A DNA stretch of 64,000 nt from Lysobacter sp. Root690 (GTDB taxonomy: Bacteria > Pseudomonadota > Gammaproteobacteria > Xanthomonadales > Xanthomonadaceae). Within the stretch, counting starts at the first letter, position 1; every line of letters starts with the position of its first letter. A program made the position numbers and the translations under genes. The stretch spans positions 326,716 through 390,715 of the forward strand of contig NZ_LMHM01000001.1 of assembly GCF_001427785.1 (NCBI RefSeq), written 5' to 3'. The notes beneath the pieces are model-generated. The model made no database searches, was not told the origin of the DNA, and was given only the letters and a program-made list of their open reading frames with translations. Shown piece after piece: positions 1 through 8,391 of this stretch.

Positions 1-31
1 GCCGCTGATTACATCATCCAGACCCGTCGGG

Positions 32-232
32 TCAGTTCAAGGTCTTGCCGAACTCGCGCACTTCCTTCTCGGCGCGGTCTTTTTCCCAGCCATAGCGTTC
101 CTGCAGCTTGCCGGCGAGGTATTCGGAGTTGCCCTCGGCGACATCGAATACGTCGTCGGTCAGGTCGCCCCACTTCGCCTTGGCCTTGCCTTTGATCTGG
201 GTCCACTTGCCGGCAATGATGTCTTTGTTCAT
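32..232 (-). CDS. CsbD family stress-response protein
   Basis: A 66-residue hydrophilic, charged protein of the usual CsbD length. It opens [20 protein letters not shown] and contains the family's W-Q-I-K-G-K and GDLTDD segments. CsbD proteins are abundant small stress-induced proteins, controlled by sigma B in Bacillus, with no known enzymatic role. I start at the ATG at 232 because family members begin exactly there; the reading frame stays open further upstream but that extension does not look like protein. It is the leftmost gene and appears monocistronic. The family assignment is firm and the function is not known. Confidence 0.93.
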   Translation of the reverse strand: MNKDIIAGKWTQIKGKAKAKWGDLTDDVFDVAEGNSEYLAGKLQERYGWEKDRAEKEVREFGKTLN

Positions 233-481
233 CGATGTCCACTCCTTCAGTTGGGGGATTCGGATTCGGCGCCGCGCACTGCGTCGTGTCGATCGCGTCG
301 TGCGTGATCGGCCTGCCGAGATCACGAGGCCAGCTTCGCAGCCGCGACATTCGCATCCGATCACGATTGCGTTAGCCCGGACTTGATGTCGATGAACGAA
401 GTGAATCCTTCAGCCGCAAACTGAGCGCTGCGTGGCGTAACCACTGTCGTCGCGTGGTTTCGAACAAAACGCCAGGCAAAC

Positions 482-509
482 AAAAAGGCCGGATCGCTCC
501 GGCCTTTTT
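482..509. terminator. Bidirectional intrinsic terminator
   Basis: A GC-rich hairpin (GGCCGGA, short loop, TCCGGCC) is flanked by an A-run on the left and a T-run on the right. It can therefore end transcription on either strand. It lies just downstream of the entericidin-like gene on the minus strand. Confidence 0.85.
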
Positions 510-530
510 GCTTGTAGCGGTTCGCGCTGC

Positions 531-680
531 TTACTTGCCGTCGCGTACTTCTTCGGCCTTCTGCTCGACCTTCTCGCCGGCCTTCTTCACGTCCTTACCG
601 GCGCCGGCCACGGTGTTGCAAGCACTCAGGGTGCCCATCGAAAACAGGGCCAGCAGCAACAGGGCAGTCAAACGCTTCAT
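531..680 (-). CDS. Entericidin A/B-like small lipoprotein
   Basis: A 49-residue protein below the usual ORF cutoff. It begins MKRLTALLLLALFSMGTLSAC, a lipoprotein signal peptide with lipobox LSAC, so Cys21 is the likely lipidated residue. The mature part is about 29 residues rich in Lys and Glu (KDVKKAGEKVEQKAEE), as in the entericidin EcnA/EcnB family of small cell-envelope lipoproteins. An AGGAGATTCT-type ribosome site precedes the ATG at 680 and a strong terminator follows the stop. Entericidins have been described as a toxin-antidote pair in E. coli; single copies such as this are usually annotated only by family, so a toxic role is not implied. Confidence 0.88.
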   Translation of the reverse strand: MKRLTALLLLALFSMGTLSACNTVAGAGKDVKKAGEKVEQKAEEVRDGK

Positions 681-863
681 AGAATCTCCTTGGTCATAGC
701 GGCCGCGCCACTCGTCGCGTCCTGGAGCCGATCAGACGCGAATGAACGTGAAGCCCGCGTGGAGTGAGGCGCGAAAGCTACGCGAAACAATGCCTTACAT
801 GGGTTCGTCGCGTCCGGCGTCAGCCGCGATTCATCGCCGCGGCCGACATTGGCGCGATCTGCC

Positions 864-1787
864 TCACTCGCGCATCAAGGTGGATTTTCCGAACAGGCTT
901 TCGACCAGGTCCACCGACAACTTGGCGGTGCGGTTGCGCTTGTCGAGGATCGGATTGAGTTCGACGATGTCCAGCGACGCGAGCCGTCCGCTGTCGGCGA
1001 TCATCTCCATCACCAATTGCGCTTCGCGGTAGTTGGGGCCGCCCGGCACCGTGGTGCCCACGCCCGGCGCGATGCTCGGATCGAGGAAGTCGACGTCGAA
1101 GCTGACATGCAGATGGGTGTTGTCGTCCACGCCTTCCAGCGCTTCCTCCATCACCCGCTTCATGCCGATCTCGTCGATGTAGCGCATGTCGTACACATCC
1201 AGGCCGTGTTGCTGGATCAATTGCTTCTCGCCCGGATCGACCGAGCGGATGCCGATCTGGCGAATGTCTTCGGCGCGCATCGCCGGCGCCGGGCCGCCGA
1301 GCGTGGTCAGTTCCTGCGGGCCGATGCCGCACAGGCACGACACCGGCATGCCGTGGATGTTGCCCGACGGCGTGACCTGGCTGGTGTTGAAATCGGCGTG
1401 CGCATCGAGCCACAGCACGCGCAGCTGCTTGCCGGTTTCGCGGCAGTAGTTCGCCACCGCGGTGATCGAACCGAGCCCCAGGCAGTGATCGCCGCCGAGC
1501 AGGATCGGCATGCGCCCGGCGCGCAGTTCCGCGCCTACCGCGTCCATCACCAGACGGTTCCAGGTCACCACTTCGGGCAGATGGCGATAGCCTTCGACCG
1601 GTTTCTGCCAGGGATTGCGCGGGCCGTCGAGATTGCCGCGATCGACCACGTCAACGCCGCGCGCGACCAGGGCTTCGCCGAGGCCGGCGATGCGCAGGGC
1701 TTCGGGTCCCATACGCGCGCCGCGGTGGCCGGCGCCGACGTCGGTCGGCGCACCGATCAACGAAACCGGGGGATAGGTACGACTCAT
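864..1787 (-). CDS. rocF: Arginase (ureohydrolase family)
   Basis: A 307-residue enzyme hydrolysing L-arginine to ornithine and urea with a binuclear manganese centre. The three metal-binding signatures are visible in order: GGDHCLGLGS, WLDAHADFNT with HGMP just after, and SFDVDFLDPSIAPG. The length is typical for bacterial RocF-type arginases. I chose the ATG at 1787 (MSRTYPPVSLIGAPTDVGAG), preceded by AGAGGAC; the open frame extends about 100 codons further upstream but that part has no family-like sequence. It is transcribed alone, away from the tRNA gene. Agmatinase belongs to the same superfamily, but the overall sequence fits arginase better. Confidence 0.93.
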   Translation of the reverse strand: MSRTYPPVSLIGAPTDVGAGHRGARMGPEALRIAGLGEALVARGVDVVDRGNLDGPRNPWQKPVEGYRHLPEVVTWNRLVMDAVGAELRAGRMPILLGGDHCLGLGSITAVANYCRETGKQLRVLWLDAHADFNTSQVTPSGNIHGMPVSCLCGIGPQELTTLGGPAPAMRAEDIRQIGIRSVDPGEKQLIQQHGLDVYDMRYIDEIGMKRVMEEALEGVDDNTHLHVSFDVDFLDPSIAPGVGTTVPGGPNYREAQLVMEMIADSGRLASLDIVELNPILDKRNRTAKLSVDLVESLFGKSTLMRE

Positions 1788-2203
1788 AAGGATGTCCTCT
1801 GCCGCGCTGGCTGACGGATGAGCGCGCGGCATCGATAGGTGAACGCGGACGATGCCCGCGGCATCGCGCGATCGCCGCAACAGGGCCGTTGCGGCCGCCG
1901 ACGATGGGGGCATTCTAGTGCCTAAGCGCGAACTGGGCTTAACCGTGAAGGCGTGCGCAAAAACGCGGGGGGGTGAATGGCGAATGCGTTGATTCGTGGC
2001 GAGGCGATCGCGCCGTGAGGCCAGGCATGGGTGCTGGGGAGTTTGCTGTTGTTGGTTTCGTTGGCGCGGGGCGCGAGTTGGGCGCGGCATGCTGAGCTGA
2101 TGTGCTTGCTCGGATGCGGTTGGGGTGCGGCTGGGAGTGCGGCCGGAATTGGCGCGGCCTTCGGATGCGGTGGCCGGGCGGTTGTTTTCTTCTCGGCTTC
2201 ACG
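1788..2203. other. Intergenic region, no gene seen
   Basis: This stretch between the arginase start and the tRNA 3' end has open frames on both strands, but none has a ribosome site or recognisable protein. It presumably holds the arginase promoter. I saw no repeat or RNA structure that stands out. Confidence 0.5.
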
Positions 2204-2279
2204 TGGTGCCGCTTGTCCGAATCGAACGGACGACCGCTCGCTTACAAGGCGAGTGCTCTACCAACTGAGCTAAAGCGGC
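2204..2279 (-). tRNA. tRNA-Thr (anticodon TGT)
   Basis: A complete cloverleaf reads on the minus strand. The acceptor is GCCGCTT paired with AAGCGGC, the D-arm is AGCTCAGTTGGTAGAGC, and the anticodon loop CTTGTAA carries TGT. The T-arm is TCCGTTCGATTCGGA and the 3' CCA is encoded. Length is 76 nt. Confidence 0.95.
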
Positions 2280-2389
2280 AGCTTGACGTGACGGGCGACC
2301 AGCGAGCGGATCGATGGCGCTGGCGCATTCTATCGCGCCCGGGTCTCATCGCGACAGCGCGACGCGTGCGGGCTGCGAATGGGCCGCTA

Positions 2390-3235
2390 TCAACCCAGAC
2401 CGGCGCAGGAACGGCCGCGCCAGCGCGAGGCGCCGGCGGCGCGGCGCAACGCATCGCCGTTGGAGGTGGTGGTGGCGACGTCGATCCAGGTCGGGCCTTC
2501 GCCGCTGTCGCCGAGCGCTTCGACCCGCGCGGTGAAGCCGGCCGCGCTCAACTCGGCGCCGCGCTTGCGCGCCGATTCCTCGCTGCGGAAACGGCCAAGC
2601 GCGATGGCGTTGGCTTCGCTGCCGCTCATCACGAACAGATCGCTGAAACCGGCCGCGCGGATGCGCAGCGCGGTGGCCTGCGCGGCCTCGGCGCTGGCCT
2701 GCGGCATGTACACGCGCCAACCGCGTGCATTGCTGGTGCTCGCCTGGGTGCGCGTGGCCAGTTTCTGGGCCAGCGGCTGCAGCTTGGCGCGTGCCTCGGC
2801 GGCCGCGGCGGTATCGGCGAACGGCCCGATGCTGAAGCATTGCGGCTTGGCTTCGGGCGGTGGTGCGATCGGCGCGGGTGTGGCAGCGGGTGTCGTCGGC
2901 AACGGCGTGGCCGTCGCTACCGTGGCGGTCGCAGACGGCGTTGCGGCCGGCGGCGTCTGCGGTTTCTCCGTCGCCGGGGCCGGCGCCGAATTCGCGGGCG
3001 CGGCCGACGCGGGCTGCGACGACGGCGCCACCGACGCGGCGGCGACCGTCGTCTTCGGCGGCGTAACGGCTTGCGGCTTGGCCGCGCTGCGCGGTTCGTC
3101 GACCATCTGCAGCCGCGCCACGCCGAGCGGAAGTTGTTCGCGCGGCGGCGCGGGCGGCGCGGGCCGCGCGATCCACCACGCGGCGACGCCGAGGTTGAGC
3201 GCGATCAGCAGGACGATGAGGGCACGAACGAGCAT
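2390..3235 (-). CDS. SPOR domain-containing membrane protein
   Basis: 281 residues. An N-terminal transmembrane segment (MLVRALIVLLIALNLGVAAWW) is followed by a long Ala/Pro/Thr-rich linker. The C-terminal domain of about 75 residues has the SPOR pattern (CFSIGPFAD, then ARGWRVYMPQ and FVMSGSEANAIALGRF). SPOR domains bind peptidoglycan stripped of stem peptides at the division septum, so this is probably a single-pass inner-membrane protein acting at the cell wall. It follows coaX by 34 bp and probably shares the birA-coaX transcript, an order common in Xanthomonadaceae. Its particular role is unknown. Confidence 0.88.
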   Translation of the reverse strand: MLVRALIVLLIALNLGVAAWWIARPAPPAPPREQLPLGVARLQMVDEPRSAAKPQAVTPPKTTVAAASVAPSSQPASAAPANSAPAPATEKPQTPPAATPSATATVATATPLPTTPAATPAPIAPPPEAKPQCFSIGPFADTAAAAEARAKLQPLAQKLATRTQASTSNARGWRVYMPQASAEAAQATALRIRAAGFSDLFVMSGSEANAIALGRFRSEESARKRGAELSAAGFTARVEALGDSGEGPTWIDVATTTSNGDALRRAAGASRWRGRSCAGLG

Positions 3236-3269
3236 GCGCAGATTCTAGCCTGCCCGATCGCCGCCCCGC

Positions 3270-4028
3270 TCAGCGCGAAGTTTCGATTCCGGCCCAGATC
3301 GCGAGACCTTCCAGCACCAAGGTCGGCGCGGCGATCGGCGAAGGCAACGCGGCGGCGAGCGCGTCGCTGCCGCCGCCGTGCAGCAGCAACTGCGGCACGG
3401 TGCCCAACTTCAACTTGGCCACCGTGAGGCTGCGCTCGATCAGCGCCAATGCCGCGCCGTCGCAGCCCGACGCCAGCGCATCCTCGGTATCGGAGGCGAA
3501 CGACATGCGCTGGCCGCCGAGCTCGGGCAATTGCGGCGCGCGCCCATGCAGCGCTTCGCGCATCAGCGTCGGCGACGGCGCGATCAGGCCGCCGTGATGC
3601 AGGCCGTCGGCGTCGAGCAGGTCGATGGTCAACGCGGTGCCGACCCCGCAGATCAAGGCCGCGCCTTCGCCGCGCGCGTGCGCGCCCAGCAGGGCGAGAA
3701 AGCGGTCGACGCCGAGCTTGCGCGGGTCGGCATAGGCGATGCGCACGCGGCCGAAACCGTCGAGTTCGAAACTCGGCTGGGTGCGCGCGATCGAGATCCG
3801 TCCGCACCGTTCGGTCAGCGCCTGCAACACCGCCATGCGCAGCGCCGGATGGGCGACGCTGGCCAGATAGGCGACCTCGATGCGCTCGTCCGGCAACGCG
3901 TCGGCCAGGGCCGCGGCGACGTCTTCCTCGCGATGCGGCAGCGCCAGCGCCGGGCCGGGGCGGCCGTGCGCATCCAGCGGCGCACACTTGAGCCGGGTAT
4001 TGCCCAGATCGAACAGCCAGGCGCTCAT
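3270..4028 (-). CDS. coaX: Type III pantothenate kinase
   Basis: 252 residues. CoaX phosphorylates pantothenate, the first step of coenzyme A synthesis, and unlike type I CoaA is not feedback-inhibited by CoA. The ASKHA-fold signatures are present: FDLGNTRLKC near the N-terminus (phosphate binding), LGVDRFLALLGA in the middle, and GVGTALTIDLLD in the second nucleotide-binding region. The ATG at 4028 overlaps the stop of birA by four bases (ATGA), indicating translational coupling. The birA-coaX pair is a common arrangement, and BirA-CoaX fusions are known in some bacteria. Confidence 0.95.
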   Translation of the reverse strand: MSAWLFDLGNTRLKCAPLDAHGRPGPALALPHREEDVAAALADALPDERIEVAYLASVAHPALRMAVLQALTERCGRISIARTQPSFELDGFGRVRIAYADPRKLGVDRFLALLGAHARGEGAALICGVGTALTIDLLDADGLHHGGLIAPSPTLMREALHGRAPQLPELGGQRMSFASDTEDALASGCDGAALALIERSLTVAKLKLGTVPQLLLHGGGSDALAAALPSPIAAPTLVLEGLAIWAGIETSR

Positions 4029-5023
4029 CGCGCGTCTCCCGCGCCACGGCGCACGCTGACTTCGCCGGCATGGAAGCGGCGTTCGTCGCCGTCGGCCAGA
4101 CGCACCCGCAACGCGCCGTCGTCGGCCAGACCGATCGCGGTGCCGGCGTGATCGGCCTGCGCGCCGTGGACGGTCACCGCCTGCCCGGCCAAGGCGTCGA
4201 ACGCGGCATAGCGATCGATGAAAGGCGCCAGGCCGGACGCATCGAATTCGTCCAACGCCGGCAGCAGGCTGTCGAGCAACGCAGCAGCGACCGCATTGCG
4301 CGATAGCGGGCGCTGCGCCGCAAGCGTCGCCAGATCGCACCACGGCTGATCGATCTGCGCCGCGGCCGCGGCCGGCATGCGCACGTTGAGGCCCAGGCCG
4401 ATCACTGCCCGTGCCGGGCCGGCGTATTCGCCGCCGCCTTCGATCAACAGGCCGCCGAGCTTGCGCAGCCCGGCGCCGTCGAGCACGACCAGATCGTTCG
4501 GCCACTTCAATCGCACGTCGGCATAGCCCAAGCGCTGCAGGGCCTCGACCGCGGCGATGCCGGCGACCAGGCTCAACCCGCCCAGGCGTGCGAGGCCACC
4601 GCCGAAATTGCGCGACAGCGACAGATACAGATGCGCGGCCAGCGGCGAGGCCCAGACCCGGCCGCGCCGACCGCGCCCGCCAGTCTGGCGTTCGGCCAGC
4701 AGCACCGCGGCGCCCTGCGCGGGCGTGGGCCGGCGCAGCAATTCGCTGTTGGTCGAATCGATCGTCCAGGCCACGTCCAGCGCCGTCAGGCGCGCGCGCG
4801 CGTCGGCGTACATGGCGGCGGTGATCGCCTGCGCATCGAGCAAGTCCAGCGGCTGCGACAAGGCATAGCCGCGACCGGGCTTGGCCTCGATCGCGACCCC
4901 GGCTTCGCGCAGGGCTTCGATGCGTTTCCACACCGCGGCGCGGGTCTGCCCGGCCGCGCTGGCCAGCGCGTCGCCGGTGGCGGGACCTTCGATCAGGCGT
5001 TGCAGCAGCGCGCGATCGTCCAT
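4025..5023 (-). CDS. birA: Biotin-protein ligase / biotin operon repressor
   Basis: 332 residues with the bifunctional layout. An N-terminal helix-turn-helix occupies about residues 1-65 (LASAAGQTRAAVWKRIEALREAG). The central ligase domain carries the adenylate-binding motif GRGRRGRVWASP and KWPNDLVV, and a small C-terminal beta domain follows. It activates biotin to biotinyl-AMP and attaches it to the biotin carrier of acetyl-CoA carboxylase. The winged helix suggests it also represses biotin genes. The start ATG at 5023 overlaps the plsY stop (TGATG), and its own stop overlaps coaX, so plsY-birA-coaX form a tightly coupled operon. Confidence 0.95.
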   Translation of the reverse strand: MDDRALLQRLIEGPATGDALASAAGQTRAAVWKRIEALREAGVAIEAKPGRGYALSQPLDLLDAQAITAAMYADARARLTALDVAWTIDSTNSELLRRPTPAQGAAVLLAERQTGGRGRRGRVWASPLAAHLYLSLSRNFGGGLARLGGLSLVAGIAAVEALQRLGYADVRLKWPNDLVVLDGAGLRKLGGLLIEGGGEYAGPARAVIGLGLNVRMPAAAAAQIDQPWCDLATLAAQRPLSRNAVAAALLDSLLPALDEFDASGLAPFIDRYAAFDALAGQAVTVHGAQADHAGTAIGLADDGALRVRLADGDERRFHAGEVSVRRGAGDAR

Positions 5024-5703
5024 CAGCTCCGGCGCCAACGGTGCAGCAGGCGCGCGCCGTTGAAGCGCGATTCGGTGCCGGCGCGCAGGCGCGCGATATT
5101 GCCGCGATGGGTGAACACGATCAGCACCGCCGTGGCCAGGGCGAAATACAGCCGCGGCAAACCGGCATCGCCGAGCCAGGCCAGCAGCGGCAGGCACAGC
5201 GCGGCGATCACCGTGGCCAGGCCGACATAGCCGCTGAGCACGATCACCATCGCCCACACCGCCAACAGAATCGGCAAGGCGAACGGCCACAACACCGCCA
5301 GCCCGCCGACCAGGGTCGCCGCGCCCTTGCCGCCGCGAAACCCGTGCCAGATCGGCCAGACATGGCCGAGCACCGCGGCAAACGCGGCCAGATAGCCATG
5401 CGAGGTCACCGACAAGGCATGCCCGACCGGCGCATAGCGCAGCGCCAGCCAGGTCGCCAATGCGCCCTTGCCGATATCGAACACCACCACCGCCGCGGCG
5501 AACCGCAGCCCCTGGGTGCGGAAGGCGTTGGTGCCGCCGGCATTGCCGCTGCCCTGGGTGCGGATGTCGACCCCGCGCAGCTTGCCCAGCAGCAGGCTGC
5601 CCGACAGCGAACCGATCGCGTAGGCGGCCACCAGCAACGCCACCGATACCGGCGCCAGTTGGGTGACCACGGACAATTGCGGAGACAGGAGGTCGAACGG
5701 CAT
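5023..5703 (-). CDS. plsY: Glycerol-3-phosphate acyltransferase PlsY
   Basis: 226 residues, an inner-membrane enzyme that moves an acyl group from acyl phosphate to glycerol-3-phosphate, the first committed step of phospholipid synthesis. About five hydrophobic segments are visible. Conserved cytoplasmic motifs are GSGNAGGTNAFRTQG (acyl-phosphate loop), GHVWPIWHGFRGGKGAAT and FTHRGNIARL. I start at the ATG at 5703 (MPFDLLSPQLS); the longer frame runs into the upstream REP-like repeats and is not protein. It is the first gene of the plsY-birA-coaX unit. Confidence 0.93.
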   Translation of the reverse strand: MPFDLLSPQLSVVTQLAPVSVALLVAAYAIGSLSGSLLLGKLRGVDIRTQGSGNAGGTNAFRTQGLRFAAAVVVFDIGKGALATWLALRYAPVGHALSVTSHGYLAAFAAVLGHVWPIWHGFRGGKGAATLVGGLAVLWPFALPILLAVWAMVIVLSGYVGLATVIAALCLPLLAWLGDAGLPRLYFALATAVLIVFTHRGNIARLRAGTESRFNGARLLHRWRRS

Positions 5704-5854
5704 GCGCGGATTATGCGCGAGCCGGCGCGGGTTCGAGCGCGGCGCGGATCGATTGGCGATCGGCGCAAACCGGTGGTGGCGTGCGGGTTGTGACCCGCGT
5801 GCTGATTGCGTGCACCGCCGCGCGGGTCGTCGCGACGGCAGCCCCGTATCCGAC

Positions 5855-5961
5855 TGTAGGAGCTGCGCAAGCTGCGACCGCGAAACCGCGGCAACGACGT
5901 TAGTTGCAGGGACCCGCGCCGCAGCCCCATTGGCGCGGTCGCGGCTCACGCCGCTCCTACA
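5855..5961. repeat. Inverted pair of REP-like elements
   Basis: A 28-base unit beginning TGTAGGAGCTGCGCAAGC at 5855 ends in GACCGCG. Its reverse complement appears at 5934-5961 (...CGGCTCACGCCGCTCCTACA). Each unit contains its own dyad (GGAGC, GCGCAAGC). A second pair of the same family lies at 50916-51009. The elements match the GTAGGAGCGGC... repeats scattered in Xanthomonadaceae genomes. Confidence 0.85.
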
Positions 5962-6006
5962 GGTAGGCCATACGGCGGCGGTCCCGCGCGCTGTCCGACG
6001 CCACCC

Positions 6007-7866
6007 TCAAACCGCCCCGGGCACCGGCTGCAACGACACCAGCAACGCGCCGCGCCCCGCATGCGCGCCCAGCGCCGGGCCGGTCTCGACCAGCCAGGCC
6101 TGTTCCAGGTCCAGTCGCCGCCGCAGCGCTTCGAGCAGGCGTTCGCCGTCGGTGCGCGCATCGCAATGGCCGACGATCGCGCGCCAGCGCTGGCCGCGCG
6201 GCGCGCGCCGGGCGATGTAGCGCGCGAACGCTTCCGGCGCGCCGGCCTTGGCGAACACCCCGCCGCTGACGCCCAACCGGCCTTCGGGCTTGATCTTCGC
6301 GATCGGGGTCAAGCCGGTGAACCGCACCAGCGGCACCGCCCACGGCGGAACCCGGCCGCCGCGCACCGCATGCGAGATGTCGCGCGCCATCGCCCAGGTC
6401 AGGGTCAACGGCCGCAGCCGTTCGAGTTCGGCCACGATCGCCGCCAGTTCGATGCCGTCGGCGGCCAGCTCGGCCGCGCGCCAGGCCAGCAAGGCCTGGC
6501 CACCGGCGGCGTTGAACGTGTCGAACACCTGGACCCGGCGAGCGCCGCTGTCGTCGGCGCGGCCGGCGGCCTGTTCGCCCGACTGCAAGGTGCCCGACAC
6601 CGCCCGCGACAGCCCCACGTACAGGACCTGGGCGCGATGGCCCAGCAGGAATTCGAAGGTCCGGCGGAAATCGCCCGCCGGCGGCTGGCTGGTGCGCGGA
6701 AGATCCGCGCTGACCGCCATGCGCCGGTAGAACTCCGCGGTCGCCAGTCCGATCTTGTCGAGGTAATCGCGGCCGTCGATCGACACCCGCACCGGCACCA
6801 CGTGCAGGCCGTAATGCTCGGCCAGTTCCTCGGGCAGGTCGGCGGCGCTGTCGGTGACCACGGCCACCCGTTGCACGCGTTCGATGCTGCGCTGCTGCGC
6901 GAGCATATCGTCGGCCTTCATGCCCTCGACCGCGCCGAACCGCGCGCACGCGTCGAACAGCGTCTGCGGGGCGCCGACGTGGGCATGCACGCGCATCCGC
7001 GTGGCGCCGCCGGCCAGCACCAGCGAATCGGCGCCGATCGCTTCCAGCGCGTCGCGCAGCCGGTCGCGTTGCAGGCCCTCGCCGACCAGCAGGCATTCGC
7101 TGCACCAACGGCGCAGCGGATCGACCGTTTCGTGCAAGGCGGGAATCGCCGGGTCGGCGTGATCGCCCGCGTGGGCATGCCCACCGCAGCCTTCGTTCGC
7201 GGCGATGCCGGCGCCATGCATGCGCAGCGCGCGCGGGCCGCCGTCGACGAATTCGGCGATGCCTTCGAGCAGGTCGACGAAACCCTGCGCGCCGGCATCG
7301 ACCACACCGGCCTTTTGCAGCAACGCCATCTGCTGCGGCGTGTACGCCAGTGCCGCGCGCGCCCGTGCCAGTGCGCTGACGAAGCCCGGGCGCGGGTCGC
7401 CGTCGGCGCTGGCCGCGGCGGCTTCCTCCAGCGCATCGGCAAAGGCGTTGATGACGCTCAGGATGGTGCCTTCAACTGGATGCGCCAGCGCGGCGCGGGC
7501 GTTGGCCGCGCCATGGCGCACCGACGCGGCCAGGGTGGTCGCGTCCAGCTCGGGTTGGGCGCGCGCGTGTTCGGCCACGCCGTGCAGGAACTGGGCCAGG
7601 ATCGCCCCGGAATTGCCGCGCGCGCCGTCGATGGCGTCGTCGCCGATGCGCTTGAGCAGTTCGCCGATGTGGCGGCTGCGGCGGCTCAGCGCCCCGTTCA
7701 GCAGGCTGCCCAGGGTATGCGCGAGGTTGTTGCCGGTATCGCCGTCGGCGACCGGGAACACGTTGATCCGATTGAGCAGGTCGCGCCCGGCGATGACCCG
7801 GCGCGCGCCGGAGATCAAGGCCCGGCGCAGGGCGGGCGCGGTCAGCGGCAGGCGGGCGTTGGGCAT
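6007..7866 (-). CDS. DAK2-DegV fusion protein (putative fatty acid kinase system)
   Basis: 619 residues with two recognisable modules. Residues about 10-200 form a DhaL/DAK2 kinase-like domain with the signature NVFPVADGDTGNNLAHTL and GARGNSGAILAQF. The C-terminal 280 or so residues form a DegV domain (VAVVTDSAADLPEELAEHYG, then TSQPPAGDFRRTFE). In Gram-positives the equivalents are separate: FakA (DAK2 kinase) phosphorylates fatty acids held by FakB (DegV). A single-chain fusion would couple lipid binding and phosphorylation. The neighbouring plsY uses acyl phosphate, which fits this role, but the substrate is inferred. Start ATG at 7866 (MPNARLPLT). Confidence 0.85.
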   Translation of the reverse strand: MPNARLPLTAPALRRALISGARRVIAGRDLLNRINVFPVADGDTGNNLAHTLGSLLNGALSRRSRHIGELLKRIGDDAIDGARGNSGAILAQFLHGVAEHARAQPELDATTLAASVRHGAANARAALAHPVEGTILSVINAFADALEEAAAASADGDPRPGFVSALARARAALAYTPQQMALLQKAGVVDAGAQGFVDLLEGIAEFVDGGPRALRMHGAGIAANEGCGGHAHAGDHADPAIPALHETVDPLRRWCSECLLVGEGLQRDRLRDALEAIGADSLVLAGGATRMRVHAHVGAPQTLFDACARFGAVEGMKADDMLAQQRSIERVQRVAVVTDSAADLPEELAEHYGLHVVPVRVSIDGRDYLDKIGLATAEFYRRMAVSADLPRTSQPPAGDFRRTFEFLLGHRAQVLYVGLSRAVSGTLQSGEQAAGRADDSGARRVQVFDTFNAAGGQALLAWRAAELAADGIELAAIVAELERLRPLTLTWAMARDISHAVRGGRVPPWAVPLVRFTGLTPIAKIKPEGRLGVSGGVFAKAGAPEAFARYIARRAPRGQRWRAIVGHCDARTDGERLLEALRRRLDLEQAWLVETGPALGAHAGRGALLVSLQPVPGAV

Positions 7867-7922
7867 GGAGCCAGTCTGGCGCAAACACGGATCGGCGCTT
7901 GCTGCGGCGCACAAGCGACGCT

Positions 7923-8004
7923 CCGGTCGAACGGCCGGGCGCGCTTGGCGACCATCCGGCCGAACGGCCGGGCGCACGTGACAACCATCCGGCCGAACGG
8001 CCGG
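7923..8004. repeat. Three 33-bp direct repeats with a dyad core
   Basis: The core CCGG(T/C)CGAACGGCCGG occurs at 7923-7938, 7956-7971 and 7989-8004, a constant 33-bp period. Each core has 6-bp arms (CCGGCC/GGCCGG) around GAAC. The array sits in the divergent promoter region between the DAK2-DegV gene and the small secreted gene at 8080. Its last copy ends 20 bp before a possible -10 box TATAGT (8025-8030). Phased dyads like these suggest operator sites. Confidence 0.75.
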
Positions 8005-8079
8005 ATTCGGTAACGGTTTCGCGCTATAGTCGGCAATGGTCCCGGGCGCATCGCCGGGCCGACCTCCAAGGATTCCGCC

Positions 8080-8355
8080 ATGTTACGGATCTGCACCTGC
8101 CTGCTGCTCGCTCTCGCCAGTGTCCTGGTCGTCGCGGAGGTGAGTGCGCGCGAGGTCAACAAGCTCAGCCCGGCCGACGCCTGCTCGGCCTCGCAGAAGA
8201 CCGCCGCCGCCGACCGTCCCGCCGCGCGCACCAGCGCGCCGCCGCCGACCGCGCGCGACACCAAGGCCAAGCCGAGCATGCACAGCGATTCGGACAGCAC
8301 CAACCGGCTGCAGTCGCCGCGCTGGCACAACTTCCTGCCGGGCATGTTCCGCTGA
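8080..8355 (+). CDS. Small secreted protein of unknown function
   Basis: 91 residues. An N-terminal signal peptide (MLRICTCLLLALASVLVVAE, likely cut after VSA) precedes a short, polar, Ala/Pro/Thr-rich mature part with no recognisable domain. The ATG at 8080 has an AAGGATT ribosome site 7 bases upstream. A TATAGT -10 element and a triple dyad repeat lie upstream, so expression may be regulated. The next gene (MtfA-type) starts 36 bp downstream, so the two may be co-transcribed. I do not recognise the family. Confidence 0.75.
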   Translation: MLRICTCLLLALASVLVVAEVSAREVNKLSPADACSASQKTAAADRPAARTSAPPPTARDTKAKPSMHSDSDSTNRLQSPRWHNFLPGMFR

Positions 8356-8391
8356 TCGGACCGTTCCGCTGATCGTCTAGGCCGCCGCACC

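Noticed and set aside
7923-8004. CRISPR-like array
   Set aside because: There are only three repeats, they are dyads, and the intervening 17-base segments are themselves similar, so they are not spacers. No cas genes are near.
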